DNA of 64,000 nt, taken from Aureicoccus marinus. GTDB taxonomy: Bacteria; Bacteroidota; Bacteroidia; Flavobacteriales; Flavobacteriaceae. Below are positions 1 to 8,517 of this stretch, piece by piece. The position numbers and the translations under genes are program-made. The DNA lies in assembly GCF_002954325.1 (NCBI RefSeq), contig NZ_MQVX01000001.1, positions 315,546 to 379,545 of the forward strand. Reading direction: 5' to 3'. Below the pieces are notes generated by a model. It made no database searches and had not been told where the DNA came from. It saw only the letters and a program-made list of their open reading frames with translations. Position 1 is the first letter of the stretch; every line of letters starts with the position of its first letter.

Positions 1-297
1 GCCGAGGGGCGTTTTCGAGAAGACTTGTATCACCGATTGGCGGTCATATTGGTCGAGGTTCCTTCGTTGAATAATCGACGCGATGATATTCCTTTACTTA
101 TTGATTTTTTTGCGGATAAAATAGCCTCCGAGCAAGGAACCGCACCGAAGAGCTTTTCAAAGAAGGCGGTAACCCTCTTAAAGGGATACGATTGGACCGG
201 AAATATTCGAGAACTGAGAAACGTAGTAGAACGCTTGATCATCTTGGGAGATCAGGAAATCAGTGAGCAAGACGTAAAAGCTTTTGCAAGCAAATAA
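1..297 (+). CDS. Sigma-54-dependent NtrC-family regulator, C-terminal end (partial)
   Basis: The window opens inside this gene, so only about 98 C-terminal residues are visible. They carry the end of the sigma-54-interacting AAA+ domain: FREDLYHRL, a conserved motif of these activators, then DIPLLIDFF, and the arginine-finger/sensor region around WTGNIRELRNVVERLI. Proteins of this type use ATP hydrolysis to open sigma-54 RNA polymerase complexes. The protein stops about 17 residues after the AAA+ core, so there is no room for the usual Fis-type DNA-binding helix-turn-helix. As I recall, short versions like this occur in Flavobacteriia. A receiver domain upstream is likely but outside the window. 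A sigma-54-like promoter lies in the window before hsp20. Confidence 0.9.
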   Translation, partial: AEGRFREDLYHRLAVILVEVPSLNNRRDDIPLLIDFFADKIASEQGTAPKSFSKKAVTLLKGYDWTGNIRELRNVVERLIILGDQEISEQDVKAFASK

Positions 298-303
298 TGG
301 GCT

Positions 304-390
304 TTAGGAGGCGGCCCAGAGAACGCTGTGGAATAGCCCTAAAATACCGAGGGCCAGGCCAAGCAGGATGATGGTAATCTTCAGTTTCAT
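304..390 (-). CDS. Putative 28-residue single-pass membrane peptide
   Basis: An ATG-to-TAA frame of 28 codons lies on the minus strand, facing the sigma-54 regulator. It starts MKLKITIILLGLALG and is almost entirely hydrophobic after two lysines, then ends HSVLWAAS. This fits one transmembrane helix with a positive N-terminus inside. I know no named family for it. No clear promoter or ribosome site supports it, so it could be a chance frame in the gap between the regulator and the polyphosphate kinase gene. Confidence 0.35.
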   Translation of the reverse strand: MKLKITIILLGLALGILGLFHSVLWAAS

Positions 391-481
391 TTAGTGGTCA
401 TTGGGACGCGCTAAAAATAGAGCCAACATCCTTGAGTGAAGCAAAATAATCGACCAAGTGGTATTTTTTTAGAAGAAAGTC

Positions 482-1366
482 ATGAATAACCAGAAGCATA
501 CAGAAAACTACTTTTTTTCGGAAGATTCTCGTTTGAAGGACTACCCAACTCGGGTAGATCTCGGTTTGGACAATAAGGGTCTCAAGAAAGAATTGAACCG
601 TCTCAGAGAAGAACTGGCCGCCTTTCAAGATAAACTCTATGCGCACGGGAAGTACGGGGTCTTGGTTTGTTTACAGGGAATGGATACTGCTGGTAAAGAC
701 AGTTTGATCCGCGAAGTATTCAAGGAATTTAACGTGAGAGGAGTGGTGGTTCACAGTTTTAAAGTTCCTACTTCTAAAGAACTGAAACACGATTATTTGT
801 GGCGCCATTATGTCGCTCTGCCGGAACGAGGTAAGTTCTCGGTTTTTAACCGGACTCACTACGAAAACGTTCTGGTTACACGGGTGCATCCGGAGTATCT
901 TCTCTACGAAAACCTGCCTCATTTGACGCGAGTAGAACAGGCTGACGAGAAGTTCTGGGCCGATCGCTTTCGACAGATTCGGGATTTTGAGCGACACATC
1001 AGTGAGAACGGTGTTAAAATTCTGAAGTTTTACCTGCACTTGTCCAAGGACGAGCAACGCAACCGGCTTTTGAGACGTTTAGAAAAAGAAGAAAAGAACT
1101 GGAAGTTTTCTCCGGGAGATTTAAACGAGCGCAAGCTTTGGGAACAGTACGAAAACTGCTATCAAGAAGCGCTGAGTGAAACCAGCACAGAGCAAGCTCC
1201 ATGGTATTGTATTCCAGCCGATGATAAGAGAACAGCGCGGGTACTGGTCGCTTCGATTCTACAAGAAACCCTGACCGTACTCGATGATGTGCAGTACCCT
1301 CAACTGGAAGAGAAAGTTGCCCGGAATATTGAAAATTTTAAAGAAGTACTTAACAACGAAGAATAG
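482..1366 (+). CDS. Polyphosphate kinase 2, class III-like nucleotide phosphotransferase
   Basis: PPK2 enzymes move phosphate from polyphosphate to nucleotides. The 294-residue protein has the Walker A loop GMDTAGKDS near residues 66-74, followed by the conserved stretch containing SFKVPTSKEL and LWRHYVALPERG, and the Walker B region FNRTHYENVLVTRVHPE near 120-135. A C-terminal segment with RLEKEEKNWKFSPGD resembles the lid and acceptor region. The SFK-PT--EL-HDYLWR pattern is typical of class III PPK2, which in characterised members phosphorylates both AMP and ADP; the class assignment is by pattern only. The gene ends 4 bases before the M28 peptidase start, so the two are probably cotranscribed. 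Confidence 0.92.
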   Translation: MNNQKHTENYFFSEDSRLKDYPTRVDLGLDNKGLKKELNRLREELAAFQDKLYAHGKYGVLVCLQGMDTAGKDSLIREVFKEFNVRGVVVHSFKVPTSKELKHDYLWRHYVALPERGKFSVFNRTHYENVLVTRVHPEYLLYENLPHLTRVEQADEKFWADRFRQIRDFERHISENGVKILKFYLHLSKDEQRNRLLRRLEKEEKNWKFSPGDLNERKLWEQYENCYQEALSETSTEQAPWYCIPADDKRTARVLVASILQETLTVLDDVQYPQLEEKVARNIENFKEVLNNEE

Positions 1367-1370
1367 ACCC

Positions 1371-2776
1371 ATGAAAAGAAAGATTTTATTCTCGATGCTT
1401 TTGGTTTTTGGCTTAAGCTTAGGTCAAGCCCAAAGTGAAAAAGACGCAGCTCAGATCAAGAAAATGTACAATTCTGTACTCACAGAAGGAAAGGCCTACG
1501 ATTGGTTAAATCACCTTTCCAATCAAATTGGGGGACGTCTCTCTGGTTCGGTTGAAGCACAACTCGCGGTAGAGTACACCCAGAAGGAATTGAAAAAACT
1601 CGGTTTGGACCGGGTTTGGTTACAACCGGTCATGGTGCCAAAATGGGTAAGGGGAGCCCCCGAATTTGCCTATATCGAAACCCAGATCGGTATCACCACC
1701 AATGTTCCTATTTGTGCACTTGGAGGGTCAGTAGAAACCCCTAATGGAGGGATCAAGGCCCAGGTTATTGAGGTTCAGGGGATCGAAGAATTGGCCGGTT
1801 TGGGAGAAGATAAAATCAAAGGAAAAATCGTCTTTTTTAATCGCCCGATGGATCCGACCAATATCAGTACTTTCAAGTCCTATTCTGGTTGTGTTGATCA
1901 GCGGTATTCTGGTGCAGCGGAAGCCGGTAAATATGGCGCAGTAGGAGTGATTGTCCGTTCTGTGAATTTGCGATTAGACGATCTGCCTCATACGGGATCG
2001 ATGTCTTATGGCGAAACTCCCGTAGAACAGCGTATACCAGCAGCAGCAATTAGTACCAATGGTGCTGAACTCCTCAGTACAACGCTTAAACTCAACCCAG
2101 AAACTCGTTTTTTCTTTAACCAAAACTGTCGGGTCTATGACGATGTAGAATCCTTTAATGTGATCGGTGAAATCCGGGGCAGTGAATTTCCAGAGGAGAT
2201 CATGGTTGTTGGGGGGCACCTGGATTCTTGGGATCTCGGAGATGGTTCTCACGACGACGGTGCCGGCGTTGTTCAAAGCATGGAGGTCTTGCGCTTGTTC
2301 AAGGGGACCGGTTACCGCCCTAAAAGAACCATTCGCGTTGTCCTTTTTATGAATGAAGAAAACGGTCTTCGCGGAGGGAGAAAGTACGCTGAAGTGGCTC
2401 AGAATAAGGGAGAGCAGCATGTGTTTGCACTCGAAAGTGATGCCGGTGGGTTCACTCCACGTGGATTCTCCTTTGATTGCAGTGATGAGAATTTTGCACA
2501 GATCGAATCGTGGAAACCCCTATTTGAACCCTATCTGATCCACCTCTTTGTTCGAGGTGGGAGCGGTGCCGATATCGGCCCCTTGAAGGATCCAAACATC
2601 ATTCTTTCCGGTTTGCGTCCGGATTCTCAACGCTACTTTGATCACCACCATGCGAGAACGACACCTTTGAACATGTAAACAAAAGAGAGTTGGAGTTAGG
2701 AGCCGCTACTATGGCGAGCTTGGTTTATCTAATGGACAAATACGGACCAGTTAAAACGCAAAAGATTAAAGGATAG
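1371..2776 (+). CDS. Secreted M28-family zinc aminopeptidase (single-base frameshift near 2653)
   Basis: The start at 1371 gives a signal peptide (MKRKILFSMLLVFGLSLGQAQ). The catalytic domain has HLDSWDLGDGSHDDGAG near residue 283 (zinc ligands His and Asp), EEN followed by GLRGG (catalytic and ligand glutamates), ESDAGG (ligand Asp) and a final DHHHA. M28 enzymes remove N-terminal residues from peptides in the periplasm or outside the cell. At about 2653 the frame breaks. Read as is, it ends at 2678 with the foreign tail RTTPLNM. Adding one base after position 2653 restores the expected HHAENDTFEHVN and continues through KRELELGAATMASLVYL to a stop at 2776, giving 468 residues, normal for the family. 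The zinc ligands lie before the break. A sequence error is more likely than real decay. Confidence 0.9.
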
Positions 2777-2779
2777 CTG

Positions 2780-2787
2780 TATTTTTG
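2780..2787 (+). promoter_or_regulatory. Bacteroidota -7 box for the dual immunophilin gene
   Basis: TATTTTTG matches the flavobacterial -7 consensus TAnnTTTG and sits 25 bases before the ATG at 2813, immediately after the M28 reading frame ends. Initiation is expected around 2791. Confidence 0.6.
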
Positions 2788-2812
2788 CAATCTCATAGAA
2801 AAAAATATCACC

Positions 2813-3745
2813 ATGCAAAACGGCCTGTACGCCCAATTTAACACCTCCAAAGGAAAAATCACCGTTGAACTGATGCACAAGCGCACCCCTGGAACGGTAG
2901 GGAACTTTGTCGCTTTGGCAGAAGGAAATATGGAGAACGGTGTAAAATCGCAAGGTAATCCGTACTACGACGGTTTGAATTTTCACCGTGTTATTGCTGA
3001 CTTTATGATTCAGGGAGGCTGCCCCGAGGGTTCAGGTTCCGGAAGTCCAGGATACCAGTTTGACGATGAGTTCCACCCGGAACTGCGTCACGATGGTCCC
3101 GGTGTTTTGTCTATGGCGAATGCTGGCCCTGGTACCAACGGGAGTCAGTTCTTTATTACCCACGTCGCCACACCTTGGTTGGATGACAAGCACACCGTCT
3201 TCGGGAAAGTGGTCGAGGGTCAAGATATCGTAGATACCATTGCACAGGGTGATACCATCGATCAACTCAAAATTCTAAGAGTGGGGGAAGAGGCTGAACA
3301 GTGGAATGCCATTGAAGCCTTCCGTACTTTCGAAGGAGCGCGCGAAAAGCGTATTGCTCAAGAGAGAGAACGCAAGTCAAAGGAGTTGGATAAATTAGCC
3401 GCAGGTTTTGAGCAAACCGAATCAGGTCTTCGCTACAAGCAAATTCAAGCGGGAAGTGGACAGGCCGCAGAGAAAGGTAAAAAAGTTGCCGTCCACTACG
3501 AAGGGAGTCTTGCCAATGGACAGGTTTTCGATTCTTCTTATGCCAGAAAAGAGCCTATTGAATTTACTTTAGGTATAGGGCAAGTAATTGCCGGATGGGA
3601 TGAAGGGATTGCTTTGTTGAAAGAAGGGGAAAAAGCACGCTTTGTCATTCCTTCTGATTTAGGCTACGGAAGCCGCGGTGCAGGGGGGGTAATTCCTCCT
3701 GATGCGACCTTGATATTTGACGTGGAGTTGGTTCGTGTCGGCTAA
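2813..3745 (+). CDS. Dual-family immunophilin: cyclophilin-FKBP fusion peptidyl-prolyl isomerase
   Basis: One 310-residue protein joins two unrelated prolyl isomerases. Residues 1-160 are cyclophilin: NFHRVIADFMIQGG has the catalytic arginine and GPGTNGSQFFIT the substrate groove. A charged, probably helical linker (residues about 165-195, EKRIAQERERKSKELDKL) follows. Residues 205-310 are FKBP: VAVHYEGSLANGQVFDSSY, then GQVIAGWDEGI, and GYGSRGAGGVIPPDATL before the last strand. The order cyclophilin-linker-FKBP matches the CFBP class of dual immunophilins described from Flavobacterium and Treponema. There is no signal peptide, so a cytoplasmic folding role is expected. The gene has its own -7 box at 2780. 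Confidence 0.95.
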   Translation: MQNGLYAQFNTSKGKITVELMHKRTPGTVGNFVALAEGNMENGVKSQGNPYYDGLNFHRVIADFMIQGGCPEGSGSGSPGYQFDDEFHPELRHDGPGVLSMANAGPGTNGSQFFITHVATPWLDDKHTVFGKVVEGQDIVDTIAQGDTIDQLKILRVGEEAEQWNAIEAFRTFEGAREKRIAQERERKSKELDKLAAGFEQTESGLRYKQIQAGSGQAAEKGKKVAVHYEGSLANGQVFDSSYARKEPIEFTLGIGQVIAGWDEGIALLKEGEKARFVIPSDLGYGSRGAGGVIPPDATLIFDVELVRVG

Positions 3746-3746
3746 A

Positions 3747-3833
3747 TTATCGCGCACGATTTACACTAATTAGCAGTAAAAATGCGTTTACTGCGAGCAA
3801 TGTTACCAATACTGAGAGTAGTTGCGTCACCAT
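3747..3833 (-). CDS. Putative 28-residue membrane peptide
   Basis: A minus-strand ATG frame of 28 codons begins MVTQLLSVLVTLLAVNAFLL and ends with basic residues (NRAR). It would form one hydrophobic helix with a positive C-terminus. Its stop lies immediately after the stop of the immunophilin gene. It fills the left part of a gap with no other gene. No known family is recognised, and chance cannot be excluded because hydrophobic codons are T-rich. Confidence 0.3.
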   Translation of the reverse strand: MVTQLLSVLVTLLAVNAFLLLISVNRAR

Positions 3834-3857
3834 GGGGCGTGCTTTTGGTTATTATTA

Positions 3858-3938
3858 AATAGATTTACATCTATTAAACAATACGGGAAGAGAAAACCCT
3901 ACTTCGGTTTCTGCTTAAAACTGAGATTTTGAAGTAGG
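3858..3938. repeat. Two intergenic inverted repeats
   Basis: The gap 3834-3987 holds AATAGAT-TTAC-ATCTATT (3858-3875, seven-base arms, four-base loop) and a wider pair CCTACTTC (3898-3905) / GAAGTAGG (3931-3938). Neither is followed by a T run, so they do not look like standard terminators. They could be operators or RNA structure for the gene starting at 3988. Confidence 0.4.
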
Positions 3939-3987
3939 TCATAACTTCCTTACTCTGTAACGGAACCAAACACCTAAATCGTATTTT

Positions 3988-4521
3988 TTGGAACACCTAA
4001 AATATCCTATTGGGTTATTTGAGCTACCCGAATTTGACCTGCAACTCCTAAGTATTTGGAAAGAAGAACTTCAAGATTTTCCATCCCAATTACGTCAAAC
4101 CGTACAGTCCCTAAATGATGAACAGCTCGACACGCCCTACCGACCGGAGGGTTGGACGGTACGTCAATTAGTGCATCACCTAGCCGATAGTCACCACCAC
4201 AGCTATGCCCGTTTTAAATGGGCGATGACCGAGAATAGGCCCATCATCAAGGACTATAACGAAAAGAAATGGGCGGAGCTGGAAGACGCTAAGACGACGG
4301 ACCTAGAAGCCTCCTTATTGCACTTGGAGGCGGTTCATTTACGTCTCCTCAAGCTTTTGGATCGGATGGAAGAAGAAGATTTTAGAAAGGTTTACATTCA
4401 TCCCTCCGAGCCTGATCCTGTGAGTTTATTTGAGAATACTGGCCGGTACGCCTGGCACGGCAAGCACCACCTGGCCCATATTCAACGATTGATCCACCGC
4501 GAAGGCTGGATGTCGTCCTAG
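3988..4521 (+). CDS. DinB-superfamily metal-binding protein, YfiT/BstA-like
   Basis: The 177-residue protein is a four-helix DinB-type protein close to Bacillus YfiT. It has the opening LKYPIG, then LNDEQLDTPYRPEGWTVRQ, the first metal histidines in VHHLADSHHHSYARF, and the last ones in YAWHGKHHLAHIQRL. The start is TTG: the LKYPIG opening fits the family and no ATG is available nearby. YfiT (BstA) in Bacillus is described as a bacillithiol S-transferase, and bshC, for the last step of bacillithiol synthesis, is in this window, so thiol-dependent detoxification is a reasonable guess. The gene ends overlapping the stop of the converging thioredoxin-fold gene by 4 bases. Confidence 0.88.
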   Translation: MEHLKYPIGLFELPEFDLQLLSIWKEELQDFPSQLRQTVQSLNDEQLDTPYRPEGWTVRQLVHHLADSHHHSYARFKWAMTENRPIIKDYNEKKWAELEDAKTTDLEASLLHLEAVHLRLLKLLDRMEEEDFRKVYIHPSEPDPVSLFENTGRYAWHGKHHLAHIQRLIHREGWMSS

Positions 4522-5078
4522 GAAGTTTTCCATTTGATATTACAGCCAATACTCGGCTTTTGATCTTCTGAGATTCGCTCTCCCTGAAGCAAGGCTTGCA
4601 TGGCTGATCTCAAGTCTTCTCCGGTAACAGGAAGACCATTGCCTGGACGAGAATCGTCCATTTGTCCTCGGTACACCAGGGCATCTTCTGCATCAAAAAC
4701 ATAAAAATCAGGGGTGCAAGCGGCATCATACGCTTTGGCAACGAACTGGGTTTCGTCGTAGAGGTAAGGGAAGGTATAGCCCTCCTCCTTGGCGGTTTGG
4801 GTCATCAGGTCCGGATGATCTTCCGGATAGTTGACCACATCGTTACTGGAAATCGCCACAAAGCCCAAGCCTTGATTTTGAAACTCCTCCGCCAAGGCAA
4901 CTAGTCCGGCATTAATGTGTTTTACAAAAGGGCAGTGGTTGCAAACAAAGGCAATTAAAGTGCCTTTTTCTCCACGTATATCAGCTAAGTGAAGGGACTG
5001 ACCGGAGACGGTGTCCGGGAGTTGAAAATCGGGTGCTTTGCTTCCCAAGGGAATCATGTTGCTAGGAGTTCTGGCCAT
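4518..5078 (-). CDS. Thioredoxin-fold AhpC/TSA-family redox protein
   Basis: The start at 5078 (MARTPSNMIPLGSKAPDF) gives 186 residues; the same frame runs open further upstream, but the peroxiredoxin-like opening G-KAPDFQLPD fits the start used here. The protein has FVCNHCPFVKHI, a CxxC redox motif in the place of the thioredoxin active site, then ISSNDVVNYPEDHPDLM, a cis-proline region ACTPDFYVFD, and YRGQMDDSRPGNG. These features are typical of small cytoplasmic thioredoxin-like proteins widespread in Bacteroidota. The substrate is unknown. It is divergent from the csaA-like gene with only 36 bases between the starts. Confidence 0.88.
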   Translation of the reverse strand: MARTPSNMIPLGSKAPDFQLPDTVSGQSLHLADIRGEKGTLIAFVCNHCPFVKHINAGLVALAEEFQNQGLGFVAISSNDVVNYPEDHPDLMTQTAKEEGYTFPYLYDETQFVAKAYDAACTPDFYVFDAEDALVYRGQMDDSRPGNGLPVTGEDLRSAMQALLQGERISEDQKPSIGCNIKWKTS

Positions 5079-5114
5079 TATCCTGTACTTTTCTACAAAG
5101 GTAAGACAGAGGCC

Positions 5115-5456
5115 ATGGAAGAAAAAGTACTGGATTGGGAGACTTTCACCCAGGTCGATATGCGCGTGGGAACCATCGAAGAGGTTCAAGAGTTTCCGGA
5201 AGCGCGTAATCCCGCATACAAGCTCAAAGTTAATTTTGGAGAGGAGATTGGAATTCGCTGGTCCTCCGCACAAATCACCCTCCGCTACACTCCTGAGGAT
5301 TTACTCGGAAAGCAAATAGTAGCCGTGGTCAACTTTCCGCCCAAGCGCATCGCAGGCTTTAAAAGCCAATGCTTGGTGCTGGGAGCAGTTGAAGGCAAGG
5401 ATGTAGTGGTCCTCCAAACGAGTACCCCGGTCAAAAACGGATTACCGATATCCTGA
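5115..5456 (+). CDS. csaA: CsaA-like tRNA-binding domain protein
   Basis: This 113-residue protein is a stand-alone tRNA-binding OB-fold domain of the kind fused to methionyl-tRNA synthetase and PheT. Family features are VDMRVGTIEEVQEFPEARNPAYKLKV, the IGIRWSSAQIT strand with its conserved Ser-Gln, and VNFPPKRIAGFKSQCLVLGA. The Bacillus homologue CsaA has been described as a chaperone-like protein. The start at 5115 is chosen because upstream codons in the frame overlap the divergent gene and carry no family similarity. It ends 0 bases before the stop of the converging M14 peptidase gene. Confidence 0.92.
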   Translation: MEEKVLDWETFTQVDMRVGTIEEVQEFPEARNPAYKLKVNFGEEIGIRWSSAQITLRYTPEDLLGKQIVAVVNFPPKRIAGFKSQCLVLGAVEGKDVVVLQTSTPVKNGLPIS

Positions 5457-8008
5457 TTACATCTGTGGTCCAAAGAACACCGCGTTCATCATGAGCTTGT
5501 TGGTACCGTACCAAAAAGCTCTGAAGTTGGTGTTATCCGTAAAAGCCATAACACGACCGCGGCCGAATCGGGCCACCTGAAAAGGTACGCTGTTGGCAAT
5601 TCTCTTGGCGTTTTCTTCCGAAATATAGCCGCTTTGCAAGGGCTTGCTGGTGTATTGAATTGGATTATCGTAGCTATTAGCAGCGGGCTTCATGTAGAAG
5701 TTCGTATTGCGGAATAGGGAGATGCGGTCACCCGTATACCCATAAACTACAGGGTGAGAACGATCGATTTTGGCTTCAAAAATGGCACCTCCAGTTACCT
5801 GGGCGCCTAATAAATCTCCTTTTTGGTCAAAACGTATGTTTTTGGCCACCAGGCTATCCGGGATAAAGTTGAGATCGATTAAGCCTCTCGTTTCATCCAG
5901 CGCACGGTGTTTCTAAATCCGATAAGACTACCTCCGTTCTGAACAAAATCCTTGAGGTTTTCGGTCGCACGCTTACTAAAACTTCCGCTGTAGCTTGGGA
6001 TGATGATGTCGGTGTATTCCCGAAGATCGACTCTTCCCAAGGCGGCAACATCCAGTTTGGTAATGCGCATATTATAGCGTTGGTCAAACACATGCCAGAT
6101 TTCCCCAGCGTCGTAAGAGCGAACACCATTGCCGACCAGCACAGCCACTTTTTGGGGTCGTACCGGATCAAAATCATTACTTCCCAGGTCTATGCCCTGG
6201 GTCAGCCCTGTGCTAACCCCAGTGATTTGTACTCCTGCAGTGGAACCCAAAGAATTCAAATACTCATACAATTCCTGAGGGGTTAATTTTTGACCTACGA
6301 CAGGTACCATAATGGTTCCATAATCGTAGCTCTTTCCATCGAGAACAAAGGGAGATTTGGCCACCTTGGCACGCAGACCTTTCTCCAGTAAGGCATTCAA
6401 GACCTTGGGGCTGTAGTAGTGGTGCCATTCAAAAAGGTAGGCGTAATTGCTCTGGGAACTCACGCCACCTTTATTGGGCTTAAGGTCCGTTATTTCGGCT
6501 CCGGCTTTAGAAAGGTTCGTTTGACTTTCGTAATTCAAATCAAAAGCCAGGGGCAGGGTCCAGGCCGAAACATCATAAAAAAGACTGTCGGTAAAGGTGG
6601 TTCTCTTTTCGAAGATGGCTCGAATCAAGCGAGGATTTTTCTGGTCCATCGGTACAACATAACCCTGACTCGCAGGAACCATTTGGCCTTGGATACGGGT
6701 GTCCTGGGCCAGTGCATGGATTTTGATATTTTGCCTTTTGAGAATTTCAGCCAGGTGATAAGCACGTGCTGGGTCTTTAGGATCTCCGAAGACGTAGGCC
6801 TTTGTTTTAGCACGCGCAGCCTCCGCTCTGGTGTCTTGGAAAAACTGGTGCTGGTACTTGAGAATCTTTTCCTTAAGACCTTCAGCGGCAGCAATGGTCG
6901 AAAGGGCTGTGGTAAATTGATTGCGAATGGTAAAAGGGAAAGTCAGGATCCCGTTTTCGCTCTCTTGAATATGTCCTCTGGAGCTTCCCTGCTCAAAGAG
7001 AATACCGATTCCTCCGTTCACATCCGGGAAGGTAGACCCCTTACCGTAATAGTAGTCGTCGTAGTTTTCTTCTGAGTAATACAAGGAGCCAATTTTGTCC
7101 AGGGCTTTGGCGTGGTAGGTTCCGATCGCTTTGGTCAGTTCTTGGTTCAGGTCAGGAGTGAGGGGGTGGATACGACTGGGTTCTCCCGGCTGAAAGAAAA
7201 AGGTCGAATTGGTTCCCATTTCGTGGTGATCGGTCAGGATGTTGGGCATCCACTTGTGGAAGGTCTTAATGCGAACACGGCTTTCAGGAAGCTGTACAGG
7301 AAGCCAATCCCGGTTCATATCGAACCAATAGTGGTTGGTACGCCCTCCCGGCCATACCTCCCGGTACTCGCGGTCATTGGGATCAGGATTAAGACGAGCG
7401 GATCGGTGAACATTCGCCCAATAGGCAAAACGCTGCAGTCCGTCCGGGTTAAAGCTAGGGTCCAAGAGAATGACTTCGTTCTTCAAAAGGTTTTCGATGG
7501 CGGGTCCTTCTGCAGCGGCCAAGTAATAGGCGTAGAGGAGGGCGGCATTGGAACCACTTGGTTCATTTCCGTGAATAGAAAAGCCTTGGTAAACAACAAT
7601 AGGTTCTTGCTCGGCACTGGGTCCTCCTTCGGTAGCTCCTACATGCTTTTGACGGATATCTTCTAAGCGTGCCAAGTTATCGGGGTGCGAAACAGTGAGT
7701 AACAGTAGTGGACGCCCTTCGTAGGTGGTGCCTCTATTCTCGATCTGAATTCGGTCACTCGCGGCGGCAACAGCCTGCATGTAATAAACCAGTTTGTCGT
7801 GAGTGATGTGCCATTCCCCAACCTGATGACCAATAACGGATTCCGGGGTGGGTATGGCTGTATCGTAACTAATGTTCTGGGGCAGGAAGTAATCCAGTCC
7901 GTACTTTTGATCAGGATCGATTTCCTGCGCGTTCAGGCCAAAACCTGTCAATAAGGTAGCAACAACTAAGGCCCCCTTAAAAAGGCGGCTACGAAGAATT
8001 CTATTCAT
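5457..8008 (-). CDS. Secreted M14 zinc carboxypeptidase with GATase-like C-terminal domain (frameshift near 5882)
   Basis: The protein opens with a signal peptide ending near LNAQE. The carboxypeptidase domain has zinc ligands in HGNEP (His146, Glu149), RDWLP, the third-ligand histidines in LTDHHEMG and the catalytic Glu in FEQGSSRG. A second domain (residues about 615-850) begins KVAVLVGNGV and looks like a class I glutamine-amidotransferase/DJ-1 fold, as in its paralogue at 43711. Read as is, the frame stops at 5879 after RWMKREA. Restoring one base there continues into LIDLNFIPDSLVAKNIRFD and on to a stop at 5457, for 850 residues. The paralogue covers the same region without a break, so I treat this as one gene with a likely sequence error. 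Confidence 0.9.
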
Positions 8009-8061
8009 CAGATGTACTCTTTGTGATCCCGGTATTCGGGGGTTAATGGCCAGACGATCAA

Positions 8062-8439
8062 TCAGATGTCATCAAAATCCAGGTCAGTAAAGGAACCTGT
8101 TGATTGCTCAGCACTATCAGACTGGCCGTTTTGTTCTTCTTTTTTGAAGTCCTTTCGGTGTCTTTCCGAGATTACTTCCATTCCTTTCTCCTCGATGATA
8201 TAATCCATCATCTCTTCCATGATCTCCCTAAAAGATTGAAAATCTTCTTTGTAGAGATAGATCTTGTGTTTTTTGTAGTGAAAAGAACCATCGTCGTGTG
8301 TAAACTTCTTACTCTCTGTAATGGTAAGGTAGTAATCTCCAGCCTTGGTGCTGCGCACGTCAAAAAAGTAGGTCCTACGACCTGCCCGGAGCACTTTGGA
8401 GTAGATCTCTTCCTGATCCATTAAATCTTTCTCGCTCAT
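8062..8439 (-). CDS. DUF3276 PUR-alpha-like nucleic-acid-binding protein
   Basis: The 125-residue protein has the DUF3276 core: EIYSKVLRAGRRTYFFDVR, DYYLTITESKK, and HKIYLYKEDFQSF, followed by an acidic tail. DUF3276 proteins have the PUR-alpha fold and are thought to bind single-stranded DNA or RNA; those of Borrelia have been shown to do so. The protein is typical of Bacteroidota. It lies upstream of the M14 peptidase on the same strand, with 53 bases between, and downstream of the ABC exporter gene in the leftward series. Confidence 0.9.
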   Translation of the reverse strand: MSEKDLMDQEEIYSKVLRAGRRTYFFDVRSTKAGDYYLTITESKKFTHDDGSFHYKKHKIYLYKEDFQSFREIMEEMMDYIIEEKGMEVISERHRKDFKKEEQNGQSDSAEQSTGSFTDLDFDDI

Positions 8440-8517
8440 GGACTGCAGTTCGGTTTGGTTATTTTATCGGTCTCTCAAAAATGAAAAAAAAATGGGAACG
8501 AGCCAATTCTTTTTTGC

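Noticed and set aside
5078..5273. Longer N-terminus of the thioredoxin-fold protein
   Set aside because: The upstream codons overlap the divergent csaA-like gene and show no family pattern.
6419..7666. Two long plus-strand frames antisense to the M14 gene
   Set aside because: They run opposite a well-supported peptidase with clear motifs and look like mirror frames of its codons.
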